Of a DNA stretch of 39,393 nt, positions 1 to 8,462 are shown one piece after another. The notes under the pieces were generated by a model. That model was not told the origin of the DNA. It did not search any database and was given only the letters and a program-made list of their open reading frames with translations. Position numbers and translations under genes: made by a program. The DNA is from Deltaproteobacteria bacterium (GTDB lineage: Bacteria > Desulfobacterota > Desulfobulbia > Desulfobulbales > Desulfobulbaceae). Position 1 is the stretch's first letter. Every line of letters begins with the position of its first letter. The stretch spans positions 1 to 39,393 of the forward strand of contig JAJRVA010000017.1 of the NCBI GenBank assembly GCA_024277485.1, written 5' to 3'.

Positions 1-281
1 ATGATGTCCGCAAAACTGACATCCTGCGGGCAGACAAACACACAGCTTCGGCAACCGGAACAGTACCAGAGCAGGTCCGAGGACAGGAGTCGCTCTGACA
101 GGCCCATGCGAACCATGTGTATAATCTTGCGTGGATCAAATTCCGGAATAGCCTGGCTGACCGGGCAGATGCCGGAACAGGCGCCGCATGAAAAACAGCT
201 GTTTAAGTGTTCACCGCCCGGTTCGGCGATCACCTCGCCGCTGAACTGCGCATGTACGACTTCTTTCTTTTTCCTGGCCAT
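1..281 (-). CDS. HdrC-like double 4Fe-4S protein (5' part, cut by window edge)
   Basis: Translating the minus strand from the ATG at 281 gives a soluble protein starting MARKKKEVVHAQFSGEV. It has two ferredoxin-type clusters in the CxxCxxCxxxCP pattern: C29, C32, C35, C39 and C74, C77, C80, C84. The spacing and the following 'DPRKIIHMVRMG' match heterodisulfide reductase subunit C, which in sulfate reducers and methanogens passes electrons between flavin/Fe-S and HdrB or membrane partners. The rest of the gene and its likely hdrA/hdrB neighbours lie before position 1. A GGTGAG lies 4 bases upstream of the ATG; the frame stays open further upstream without a better start. An HdrC-like domain of another oxidoreductase is an alternative. 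Confidence 0.82.
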   Translation of the reverse strand, partial: MARKKKEVVHAQFSGEVIAEPGGEHLNSCFSCGACSGICPVSQAIPEFDPRKIIHMVRMGLSERLLSSDLLWYCSGCRSCVFVCPQDVSFADI

Positions 282-425
282 ATTCTCACCAACAAGCTGA
301 ATTATGCGGTTTCTTGAACAATAACAGGCTTCCCCGGGTACGGTCGCAGGGTACGGCCTTGCCGCCGCACGATGAAACCGGAACACCACGAGGCACCCGT
401 TTTCTGTTTGCATACAAAGTAAAAA

Positions 426-454
426 TTCATACCGTATTATACGAAATATGTCAA
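426..454 (-). promoter_or_regulatory. Probable sigma70-type promoter and palindrome upstream of the HdrC-like gene
   Basis: On the minus strand TTGACA (454-449) is followed after 17 bases by TATGAA (431-426), about 145 bases before the HdrC-like ATG. The spacer holds a perfect 11-base palindrome, CGTATTATACG (433-443). A second inverted repeat, CCGTATT (432-438) and AATACGG (453-459), brackets the promoter. This is the layout of a repressor site, but the regulator is unknown. Nothing else is recognised in the 282-484 gap. Confidence 0.45.
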
Positions 455-484
455 TACGGCATGTGGAGAGTTTCGCGGCTATTT

Positions 485-1297
485 TCAGCCTGATCCCGGG
501 ACTGTCCCGCTGCACAGGTGTTGCGCGTTTCTCCCGGTTATCCGCTCAAAGAGTGGCGGGGCGAGATCAAGCTGCTTCAGGAGCTGCAGGGTGTTTTTCT
601 GGTCTGACCAGGGAGAGTCCGAACCAAAAAGAATATAATCGGCAGGATGGTTCATGATCATCGCACGCGCCCTTTGCGGCTCGAGAAAATCCAGGGCAAA
701 GGAGATCTCCATGTACACGGGTCTGCCGATGAGCAGTTTTTCCACCCTGTCCCAGTCATCCCAGGCCCCCATGTGAGTGGTGATCAGTTTCAGTTCCGGG
801 AATTTTTTAATCACATTGAGGATCCGGACCGGGCCGCAGAGATCCGTCCTGGGAAAGGCGATATCAAAGCCTGTGTGCATGACCACGAGCAGGTTATGCC
901 TGATAAGCAGTTCATAGAGGGGAAAGAGCTTTTTTGCATCGAGGCGGAAATTCTGGTAATAGGGATGAAGCTTGATACCGATAAAGCCCTCCCCGGCAAC
1001 GGCGCGGACCTCTTCCTCCGTTTCCGTGGCATCGGGGTGGACCGAGGGCAGGGGGATCAACCGCTCTGAGCGGATACTCTTTGACCAGTCAAGGATGGAG
1101 CGGAACTGGTGCGGCCGGGTGGCGATGGAACAGATAACGCTTCTGTCGATCCCGGCCCGGTCCATGGACCTGAGCAGGTCGCTGGTGGTTCCGTTGAGAT
1201 AGGCGGTAACACCTCCTTCCTTCTCAAGATAGGGGATGGCCGAGGCTGCCAGCTGGTCGGGAAAGGCGTGGGTATGAAAATCGATTATTGTGCTCAT
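485..1297 (-). CDS. Amidohydrolase-2 family metal-dependent hydrolase
   Basis: A 270-residue TIM-barrel hydrolase of the amidohydrolase-2 (ACMSD-like) family. Metal and catalytic residues are visible in the usual order: H8-x-H10 (DFHTH), a histidine in the KLHP loop near 111, H141 (HTG), H175 (THMG) and D227 (FGSDSPW). The family includes decarboxylases and lactonases; the substrate cannot be read from the sequence. The start is the ATG at 1297, which overlaps the pgpA stop in an ATGA, so translation is probably coupled. A start 18 bases upstream is possible but lies inside pgpA. It is the last gene of the def-fmt-larC-pgpA operon. Confidence 0.85.
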   Translation of the reverse strand: MSTIIDFHTHAFPDQLAASAIPYLEKEGGVTAYLNGTTSDLLRSMDRAGIDRSVICSIATRPHQFRSILDWSKSIRSERLIPLPSVHPDATETEEEVRAVAGEGFIGIKLHPYYQNFRLDAKKLFPLYELLIRHNLLVVMHTGFDIAFPRTDLCGPVRILNVIKKFPELKLITTHMGAWDDWDRVEKLLIGRPVYMEISFALDFLEPQRARAMIMNHPADYILFGSDSPWSDQKNTLQLLKQLDLAPPLFERITGRNAQHLCSGTVPGSG

Positions 1298-1749
1298 GAG
1301 GAGAAAAAGCGCCACCCGATCTGCAGGATAACGAGCGCGTAGAGCCCGGCAGCAACATCGTCCAGCATGATGCCGGGTCCTCCGTGGATATGGTTGTCAA
1401 GCCAGCCCACGGGGAAGGGCTTGAGGATGTCGAAAAAACGGAAGAGGGCAAACCCGGCCACCACGGTGAGCGGGTGGGCGGGCAGGGCGGTCAGGGCAAT
1501 GAGCTGGCCGACAATCTCGTCAATGACCACCACGCCAGGATCTCCCCTGTCCAGTATTTTTTCCGCTGCCCCGGCACAGACGGTTCCGATGATGAAGAGA
1601 GCCGCGACCACGCCGATATAGGGCGCCAGCTCCAGCCGCCGCAGGCCGAACCACATGGCGACCCCCACCATGGAACCCCAGGTTCCCGGCGCCCTGGTAA
1701 GGAAGCCTGATCCGGCTCCTGAAGCAATGAACATGAAAATACGGTCCAT
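1294..1749 (-). CDS. pgpA: Phosphatidylglycerophosphatase A
   Basis: A 151-residue membrane protein matching PgpA, which removes the phosphate from phosphatidylglycerophosphate to give phosphatidylglycerol at the inner membrane. Family signatures include the N-terminal SGFLTRAPGTWGS, VVVIDEIVGQ, FRFFDILKPFP and the C-terminal GIMLDDVAAG, which carry the conserved acidic residues. Three or four hydrophobic segments are present. It starts two bases after the larC stop and overlaps the amidohydrolase start by four bases. The length is normal for the family. plsY, a few kilobases away on the other strand, acts earlier in the same phospholipid pathway. Confidence 0.93.
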   Translation of the reverse strand: MDRIFMFIASGAGSGFLTRAPGTWGSMVGVAMWFGLRRLELAPYIGVVAALFIIGTVCAGAAEKILDRGDPGVVVIDEIVGQLIALTALPAHPLTVVAGFALFRFFDILKPFPVGWLDNHIHGGPGIMLDDVAAGLYALVILQIGWRFFSS

Positions 1750-1751
1750 GC

Positions 1752-2917
1752 TCAGCGGCCCGGTTTATGCTGGGACACAACATGGTACACGCTTTTAATG
1801 GAGACGTCGTGTTCCTGTGCCACCCGCCGGCATTCTTCATACTCGGGAGTAATGACCATCCCGGCCGGGGTCTCTATCTTCTTGGCCCTGACCGGGCCCC
1901 ATGGCGTTGCAACTGTAATGATCTCCCGCGGCAGGGTCAGCCGCTGTTCGGTATGGAATCTGAGTCCGATGGCGCTTGTTTCCGAGAGAATGACCGCCTG
2001 CAGGCAGGACTGGTGGGCCGGGTCACAGATGACCTTGAGGGTAAAGCCGGGCCGTCCTTTTTTCATGTGCACGGGAAAAAGAATCACATCAAGGGCCCCG
2101 CCGGCAAAGAGCTTTTCAGCGACCAGGGGCCAGGTCTCGGGACTCCAGTCATCGAGCGAGGTCTCGATGACCACCACCCGCTGGGTTTCATCAGGAGAAA
2201 ACTCGTCTCCGATGATCAGGCGAAGCAGGTTGGGCCGGCCGTCATTTCTCTGCATGGACCCGGCGCCGTATCCTGTTTTTTTCATGCGTATGGCGGGCAG
2301 AGGGCCGAACCGGTCGGCCAGCTCGACAGCGAGAGCGGCTCCGGTGGGGGTGACCAGTTCCTGGTCCAGGTTTTCGCCGAACACGGGAATACCCCGCAGG
2401 AGTTCACAGACCGCCGGCGCCGGGATGGGCAGCTTGCCGTGTTCACAGGCTGTCCAGCCGCGCGGCATGGGCAGCGGTGAGCAGACAATTTTTTCAATTT
2501 TCAGTACATGTAAGCCAAGAAGGGCTCCGACAATATCAATAATGGCATCAACCGCCCCCACCTCGTGGAAGTGAACCTCGTCGACCGGGCAGCCGTGCAC
2601 CCGGGCTTCGGCTTCAGCCAGGCGCAGGAAAACGGCAAGGGCCCTGTCCCTGACCGGTCCGGGAAGACGGCTGCCTGTCAAGATTCTCCGAATCTCGCCG
2701 ATGTTCCGGTGCGGCTGAGTGCCGGAGGTCTTTACCCTGGCCCGGACCGCTTGCAGAGAATGTATTTTTACCGGGTCAAATGATACCTTGAATCCAGGAA
2801 GATCAAGCAGATCAAGACCACTGATAACGGCATCTTTTTCAGCGCCGGAAGCAATGAGCGCGCCAAGAAGCATGTCGCCGCTTATGCCGGAGAAACAGTC
2901 AAGGTAGGCAAGACGCA

Positions 2918-2918
<1 letters not shown>
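1752..2918 (-). CDS. larC: LarC-type nickel-pincer cofactor nickel insertase (DUF111)
   Basis: A 388-residue protein of the LarC family, which inserts nickel into the pincer nucleotide cofactor first described for lactate racemase. Signatures are the N-terminal YLDCFSGISGDMLLGAL, the HFHEVGAVDAIIDIVG block, and the C-terminal domain with IETSLDDWSPE and HMKKGRPG. The start at 2918 overlaps the fmt stop (TGATG). An upstream in-frame ATG at 2963 would lie inside fmt. Both LarC halves are in one continuous frame, whereas in Lactobacillus they are joined by programmed frameshifting. No larA, larB or larE is in the window, so the client enzyme is unknown. Confidence 0.9.
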
Positions 2919-3858
<940 letters not shown>

Positions 3859-3862
<4 letters not shown>

Positions 3863-4371
3863 GCGCGGGCCCGGAGAATTTTTTTCAGCTTTTTTTTGTA
3901 CAGGTTTCTTTTCAGGGAACTGATCCGGTCAATAAACAGTTTGCCGTGCAGATGGTCCACCTCGTGCTGGATGATCCGGGCAAACCTGTCCTCAGCCGTA
4001 AATTCCAGCCGGTTCCCGTCCAGGTCCCGGGCCGTGACCAGGATTTTCTGAAAGCGTTTCACGTTTGATAAGTACTCGACAACACTCAGGCATCCTTCCT
4101 CATCCACGACCGATCCCTCTCCCCCGGAGATGACCGGGTTGATAAAGGGGGTAAATTCTTTTTTTCCTTCCGGTTCAGTAGTAATATCCACCACTATAAC
4201 CTGCTTGAGGACGCCGATCTGGTTTGCCGCCAGACCGATTCCGGGGGCATCATACATGGTTTCAGCCATGTCCATGACCAGTTTCCTGAGGTCATCGTCA
4301 AACACGGTCACCTTCCCGGCCTTGCGGCGGAGAATCGGGTCCGGGTATGTCAGTATGGTTCGTACAGCCAT
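3859..4371 (-). CDS. def: Peptide deformylase
   Basis: A 170-residue metalloenzyme that removes the formyl group from nascent proteins. All three signature motifs are intact: GIGLAANQ (44-51), EGCLS (92-96, metal ligand C94) and HEVDH (136-140, two metal histidines and the catalytic Glu). The lysine/arginine-rich tail is unremarkable. It is the first gene of the minus-strand operon. A TATAAA at 4408-4413 (minus) is a candidate -10 box, but I see no good -35. The 171-base gap to the divergent gene holds no other recognised feature. Confidence 0.97.
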
Positions 4372-4542
4372 GATATATGTCTCATCTGTTTACAGGAGTC
4401 ATTCTCATTTATAAGGTGTATGCATCAAAGTAAATACTGTAAAGTCCTCTTCTCTGCCAGTGAAAAAGAGAGGCTTGGCGCCTTGTTTTCATGAAGTGAA
4501 TTGTGTAGGATCGGATTTTCACTGAGCTGCAAGGAAAAACGT

Positions 4543-5409
4543 ATGACGAACAACAGGTATGCAGAAGGAGTTGAACTCCTGCGGCACCCGGTATTGCCGC
4601 TGGTATCCATGCTGCAGTTTCTGTTCATGACCGGTCCGTTTACCAGGGTGTCCGAGGTGATAGGCGAGCTGCCCGAACCCATCGAAACAGACCGGACCAC
4701 CTATGTCAATCCCCGGGCTCTTCTGACAGAATACCTCGATATCCTTTCCCAATATGAAAAAATGAAAGAGGGGGATGTTGCCCCGGCACGGGTTGTGGAC
4801 GAGAAAAACAGGGAGGTTGACTCCCGTACGGCCTGGAACGCCTGGATCCTGCAGGAGGTTGTGACCAGAGAGCTGGAGAGGGTCAACAGCGCTCTCTGCG
4901 CCCCCTGCGGATGTACCCTGTGCTGCATTGGTCCGGACAGGGATATGGAACAGGAGTTTTTTGAGATCCCCCTGGCGCCGGACGAGACAGGCATGTTTGA
5001 TGTCAGCCGCCGGGAGAGCGATGAGAGCCGGAGCCGCACCGCCCATGATGAGGACGAGCTTATTTGTGACGGCACGCCGTTTTATTGTATCCCCGGACCA
5101 GGCATTTTTTACTGGCGGAACGGCTGGAGCATGATCCTGCCGAAGGGGTCCAGCTGTCCCCGCCTGGAAGCGGAAAGTGGCCGCTGCCTGATATACGGTA
5201 CCCGGCCGGATGTGTGCAGGCGGCCGCAGATATTTCCGTATATTCTCGAACCCCTTGGGGAAGACGCGGACAACAGGCAGACGTATCGCATCCGGCAGAC
5301 CCTGCTGGCAGTGGTCGACTGCCCCTATGTTCGCGACCTGCAGGATGAAATCGCCGCATATGCGGCTGCCGCTGAACTGCAGCTTGTCCTGAAAGAAAAC
5401 AAGGCCTGA
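4543..5409 (+). CDS. YkgJ-like cysteine-cluster protein (putative Zn/Fe-binding)
   Basis: A 288-residue soluble protein. C119, C122, C124, C127 and C128 form a CxxCxCxxCC cluster. C205, C215 and C225 follow in a 'CPxL...GRCLIYGTRPDVCR' context typical of the YkgJ/CxxCxxCC family of putative metal-chelating proteins. The biochemical role of the family is poorly known; some relatives are linked to protein methylation. The start chosen is the ATG at 4543 with AAGGA ten bases upstream; a TTG at 4501 would add 14 residues. It leads the plus-strand run into plsY, with an 18-base gap. Confidence 0.75.
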   Translation: MTNNRYAEGVELLRHPVLPLVSMLQFLFMTGPFTRVSEVIGELPEPIETDRTTYVNPRALLTEYLDILSQYEKMKEGDVAPARVVDEKNREVDSRTAWNAWILQEVVTRELERVNSALCAPCGCTLCCIGPDRDMEQEFFEIPLAPDETGMFDVSRRESDESRSRTAHDEDELICDGTPFYCIPGPGIFYWRNGWSMILPKGSSCPRLEAESGRCLIYGTRPDVCRRPQIFPYILEPLGEDADNRQTYRIRQTLLAVVDCPYVRDLQDEIAAYAAAAELQLVLKENKA

Positions 5410-5427
5410 TCATCTGACCGGAACCAC

Positions 5428-6033
5428 ATGACACTGACTGGAATACTTTGTATTACGGCATCCTACTTGACAGGGGCCATTCCCTTTGGCCTGCTGCTGT
5501 CCATGGGCAGCGGGGTGGATATACGGAGCGAGGGCAGTAAAAATATCGGGGCTACCAATGTCAGCCGCCTGTTGGGGAAAAAACTGGGTATTCTGACCCT
5601 GACTGCAGATATTGCCAAGGGTTTTCTGCCCATGTACCTTGCCGGTCAGCTCCTGCCGGAAACCCCCGGCCGCAACCTGACCGTGGCCCTGTGCGGCGCA
5701 GCCGCGGTGATCGGCCACATGTTTCCTGTGTACCTGGGATTCAAGGGAGGCAAGGGGGTCGCCACCGCGCTTGGAGTCTTTCTCTACCTGGCGCCCAAGG
5801 CTCTGTTAGGCAGCCTGTGCGTTTTTCTGGCCGCGGTCTTTTTTTCAGGATTTGTGTCGCTCGGCTCCCTCCTTGGTTCTTTGGCCGTTATCCCGGTTAT
5901 CTGGTTGACCGGGGAGCCGGGCTGGAAAATCGGCCTGGCTGTTTTTGTGGTTTTCATGATCTGGGTCAAACATTATCAAAATATCGGCCGCCTTCTGCAC
6001 GGTACGGAAAAAAGCTGGAGAAATACATCATGA
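5428..6033 (+). CDS. plsY: Acyl-phosphate glycerol-3-phosphate acyltransferase PlsY
   Basis: A 201-residue polytopic membrane enzyme that transfers an acyl group from acyl-phosphate to glycerol-3-phosphate, the first step of phospholipid synthesis. Three conserved cytoplasmic motifs are present: SEGSKNIGATN (34-44), GHMFPVYLGFKGGKGVAT (96-113) and the C-terminal VKHYQNIGRLLHG. Five hydrophobic segments are visible, as expected. Its stop overlaps the next start (ATGA), coupling it to the J-domain protein. Confidence 0.96.
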   Translation: MTLTGILCITASYLTGAIPFGLLLSMGSGVDIRSEGSKNIGATNVSRLLGKKLGILTLTADIAKGFLPMYLAGQLLPETPGRNLTVALCGAAAVIGHMFPVYLGFKGGKGVATALGVFLYLAPKALLGSLCVFLAAVFFSGFVSLGSLLGSLAVIPVIWLTGEPGWKIGLAVFVVFMIWVKHYQNIGRLLHGTEKSWRNTS

Positions 6034-6341
6034 CCCGCAAGGAATGGGAGGCAGTCGGACAGGCCGGGAAAATTTTAGGTCTCGGCGAGCAGGCGACACA
6101 GGGCGAAATAAAACGGGCCTACTACAGGCTCAGTAAACAGTATCATCCTGATACCGCTGGCAGGGATCATGCGGCAGATGAGGATATGATGTGCCGGTTG
6201 ACTGATGCCTACAATCTTTTGATGCGTTACTGTGAAGAATTCCGTTTTCCCCTGGCTCCGGAAGAATCGGATATCTATGACGCGGAAGACTGGTGGATGG
6301 ACAGGTTCGGCCAGGACCCCCTCTGGTCAAGGCGGAAATAA
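6030..6341 (+). CDS. Small J-domain protein
   Basis: A 103-residue protein that is essentially a single J domain: helix II 'GEIKRAYYRLSKQ', the invariant HPD at 39-41, and helix III 'LTDAYNLLMRY'. J domains stimulate Hsp70/DnaK ATPase. There is no Gly/Phe-rich or zinc-finger region, so this is a type III-like co-chaperone rather than DnaJ. The ATG at 6030 overlaps the plsY stop; the frame is open upstream, but that part lies within plsY. The acidic/aromatic tail (DAEDWWMDRF) is of unknown role. Confidence 0.85.
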   Translation: MTRKEWEAVGQAGKILGLGEQATQGEIKRAYYRLSKQYHPDTAGRDHAADEDMMCRLTDAYNLLMRYCEEFRFPLAPEESDIYDAEDWWMDRFGQDPLWSRRK

Positions 6342-6392
6342 GTTTGTAAAGTTTGTAAAGTTGGAAGCTGAAGGGGCAGGCTAAGGGTACAT

Positions 6393-7193
6393 ATGCAGGA
6401 AAAACCACTTGCGCCGCTGGAAATATACAGGGTGCTGCCGCAGACCAACTGTCAGCGCTGCATGCTGCCGACCTGCCTTGCCTTTGCCGCCGGCGTTGTT
6501 GCCGGCAGGAAAAAGCTTTCCGATTGTCCGTTTCTCTCGCAGGAACAGGTGGCCGGGTTGTCGGGAACCCTGGCGGCACGGTCAGACATGGAGCCCGCGG
6601 AGGCGGAGTTTATCTCCAGGCAGGAGAAAAAAATCGCCGCCCTTGACCTTGCCCGGGTGGCCCCGGTTATCGGGGCAAGATTCCACAATAAAATATTGTC
6701 CGTCCCTTCCCTGGGAAAAGACTTCCATCTTGACGAGCAGGGCAGGATGACCTCTGAATGTCATATTATTCCCTGGGTAAAGGTACCTCTGCTTTCTTAC
6801 GTGACCAACAAGACACACAGTGATATTACCGGCAGGTGGATTTCATTCAGGGAGATTAAGGGAGGGATAGACTGGCAGGGACTGTTTACCAGTCGCTGCG
6901 AAATGATTCTGAAACAACTGGCAGACGACCACCCGGCCCTGTTGGGCGATATTGTCGACCTGTTCATGGGCATACCGACCGACGAGTTTGATGCTGATAT
7001 TGCCCTTATTCTGCATCCCCTGCCCCATTTTCCCATCCTTATCTGCTACCAGGCCCCGGACGATGACCTGGAGTCTGAGCTGACTGTTTTTTTTGATGAG
7101 TGTTGCGGGGTCAACCTGCATATCAAGTCAATATTCACCCTCTGTTCAGGTCTTGTCCAGATGTTTGACAAGATTGCCCGGCAGCATGTCTAA
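6393..7193 (+). CDS. DUF3786 protein with N-terminal Fe-S (four-cysteine) domain
   Basis: A 266-residue protein. The N-terminus has C20, C23, C28 and C45 in the CxxCx4C...C pattern of the Fe-S domain found in the corrinoid/CO-dehydrogenase gamma family (ACS/CODH type). The C-terminal two thirds (about 80-260) resembles DUF3786, known mainly from anaerobic bacteria; its PxDEFDADIALxLHPLP core is visible. A redox or corrinoid-related role is an inference from the cysteine domain. No methyltransferase or CODH genes are adjacent. There is no clear Shine-Dalgarno: the 51-base gap after the J-domain gene has only a short purine run (AAGGG at about 6385). Confidence 0.7.
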   Translation: MQEKPLAPLEIYRVLPQTNCQRCMLPTCLAFAAGVVAGRKKLSDCPFLSQEQVAGLSGTLAARSDMEPAEAEFISRQEKKIAALDLARVAPVIGARFHNKILSVPSLGKDFHLDEQGRMTSECHIIPWVKVPLLSYVTNKTHSDITGRWISFREIKGGIDWQGLFTSRCEMILKQLADDHPALLGDIVDLFMGIPTDEFDADIALILHPLPHFPILICYQAPDDDLESELTVFFDECCGVNLHIKSIFTLCSGLVQMFDKIARQHV

Positions 7194-7270
7194 GTGAGGG
7201 AAAGTTGTGTAACGCTGTGGATCGAAAATGAAATGACCCAAATTGCCAAAACAGAAAACGAGAGGATAGT

Positions 7271-7786
7271 ATGAATCAGCTCCTGCCGCAATGTGCCCGA
7301 ATGACCACCTTCCTGTTCTGTCTTCTGCTTCTGCTGGCCGGGTGTGGGGGGGTCGGTTACCAGTCAATGGATACGCGCGTCTCCCTGGTCGACATACAGG
7401 TCCTGGAGATGCGGCCCATGGAGACGACCTTTCAGGTGGAGTTGAGGGTTCTTAACCCCGAAGAAACAACACTCATTGTGCAGGGAATCAGCGGTGATCT
7501 GAGCATTGACGGCCGCCACTTTGCCTCCGGTCTCACCGGGGAGCAGTATGAAATCCCGGCCTATGACACGGCGACCATATCAATGCCTGTCTACGCTTCG
7601 ACATTTGACATGGTCACATCCATTCTCCAGTATGCCCGGCAGACGCCGGATCCGGAAGAACAGATCGCCCCGATCAGGTACGAACTGAGCGGGCACGTTC
7701 GCGTCAGGCATAAAAACAGTGAATCAACCAGAACCATTCCCTTTGCTTCAAAGGGAGAGTTGAATCTCCAGGGGCCACAGAAGTAA
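7271..7786 (+). CDS. LEA14-like lipoprotein (LEA type 2 / WHy domain)
   Basis: A 171-residue protein with a hydrophobic leader and lipobox LLAGC (C25), so probably a lipid-anchored periplasmic protein. The mature part matches the LEA type 2/water-stress and hypersensitive-response domain: 'VELRVLNPEETTLIVQGISGDLSIDGRHFASG', read in pieces, has the conserved N-P and G-x-x-x-x-I pattern of a fibronectin-like beta sandwich. GAGAGGA lies seven bases before the ATG at 7271. Function in bacteria is unknown. It is probably last in the run beginning at the YkgJ-like gene, and an 11-bp hairpin follows the stop. Confidence 0.75.
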   Translation: MNQLLPQCARMTTFLFCLLLLLAGCGGVGYQSMDTRVSLVDIQVLEMRPMETTFQVELRVLNPEETTLIVQGISGDLSIDGRHFASGLTGEQYEIPAYDTATISMPVYASTFDMVTSILQYARQTPDPEEQIAPIRYELSGHVRVRHKNSESTRTIPFASKGELNLQGPQK

Positions 7787-7801
7787 CGCATTTTTCTCCA
7801 C

Positions 7802-7833
7802 CCGGCATGAGCGGCTGATGCTGCTCATGCCGG
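7802..7833. repeat. Perfect 11-bp inverted repeat after the lipoprotein gene
   Basis: CCGGCATGAGC (7802-7812) and its exact reverse complement (7823-7833) enclose a 10-base loop 15 bases after the stop codon. CCA/TGG can extend the stem. There is no T-run after it on the plus strand, so it is not a textbook intrinsic terminator. It may still stop or stabilise the transcript before the marR promoter. Confidence 0.6.
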
Positions 7834-7907
7834 AATGGTTGTCGCAATGTCCTTCCTTCCTGACGCCTCTTTTTCTGAAGCACCTGTGCTCTCCCGAAAC
7901 ATTTTGG

Positions 7908-7935
7908 TTGCCAAATAATTCGTTTATCTTATAGT
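7908..7935 (+). promoter_or_regulatory. Probable promoter of the marR-RND operon
   Basis: TTGCCA (7908-7913) and TATAGT (7930-7935) are 16 bases apart and 45 bases before the marR start. ATAG and CTAT flank a 9-base centre just after the -10 box, a possible half-palindromic operator for the MarR protein itself; this is inference. Confidence 0.45.
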
Positions 7936-7979
7936 TAGCCTGTCTATGTATTTGTCTTTTTCCAATGATGGAGGTTTTT

Positions 7980-8462
7980 GTGTCTGAATCAAAGGTAACG
8001 CAGCAGGCCCGCTATATCTTTAAAATCGCAAAAATGCTGCGTAATCACGTGTTTTCAAGCCTTGCCCGTGTTGAAAGCCGCGAGTGCACCCATGGCGACC
8101 TTTCGCTGGCCCAGCTGAACCTGATTGCCGCCGTGCGGGGAAGGGGTGAGGTAACGTTAAGTGAACTCGCGGAAATCCTCGCGGTCTCGCCGCCGTCTGT
8201 TTCGGTCATGGTTGAACGGCTGGTCGAGAAGGGCATGCTTGTGCGGGAGCGTGCCACCAGTGACCGCCGCAAGGTGGTCATTCATGTCAGCCCTGACGCC
8301 AACCAGCATATTGCGGCAATGGAGGAGCGGATGATTGCTACTTTTGTTGAGCTTGTTGAAGACGTGGGCCCGGAAACGGCCGCCAAGTGGTATGAGGTGC
8401 TGCAGCGTGTTGAACAGGTGTTGCACAGACAACAGACCGGTGCGGAGCCGGAAAACAGATGA
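7980..8462 (+). CDS. MarR-family transcriptional regulator
   Basis: A 160-residue winged-helix regulator. The centre (about 50-105) shows the MarR pattern: 'LTLSELAEILAVSPPSVSVMVERL' in outline, then the wing 'ERATSDRRKVVIHVS' with the conserved D-R-R. Dimerisation helices are at both ends. I chose the GTG at 7980 because GGAGG lies six bases before it; the ATGs at 7965 and 7968 precede or overlap that site. The stop overlaps the adaptor start (ATGA). It is most likely the local repressor of the efflux operon, responding to a small ligand. Confidence 0.87.
   Translation: MSESKVTQQARYIFKIAKMLRNHVFSSLARVESRECTHGDLSLAQLNLIAAVRGRGEVTLSELAEILAVSPPSVSVMVERLVEKGMLVRERATSDRRKVVIHVSPDANQHIAAMEERMIATFVELVEDVGPETAAKWYEVLQRVEQVLHRQQTGAEPENR

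Noticed and set aside
1..300. 99-codon plus-strand open frame at the window start
   Set aside because: The minus strand of the same region encodes two perfect CxxCxxCxxxCP clusters of an HdrC-like protein, so the plus frame is a shadow.
4386..4420. Fur-like site between def and the YkgJ-like gene
   Set aside because: The AATGAGAATGACT stretch resembles only part of a Fur box; there is no second half and no iron gene beside it.
7802..7833. Intrinsic terminator after the lipoprotein gene
   Set aside because: The stem is perfect, but no T-run follows on either strand, so it is listed only as an inverted repeat.
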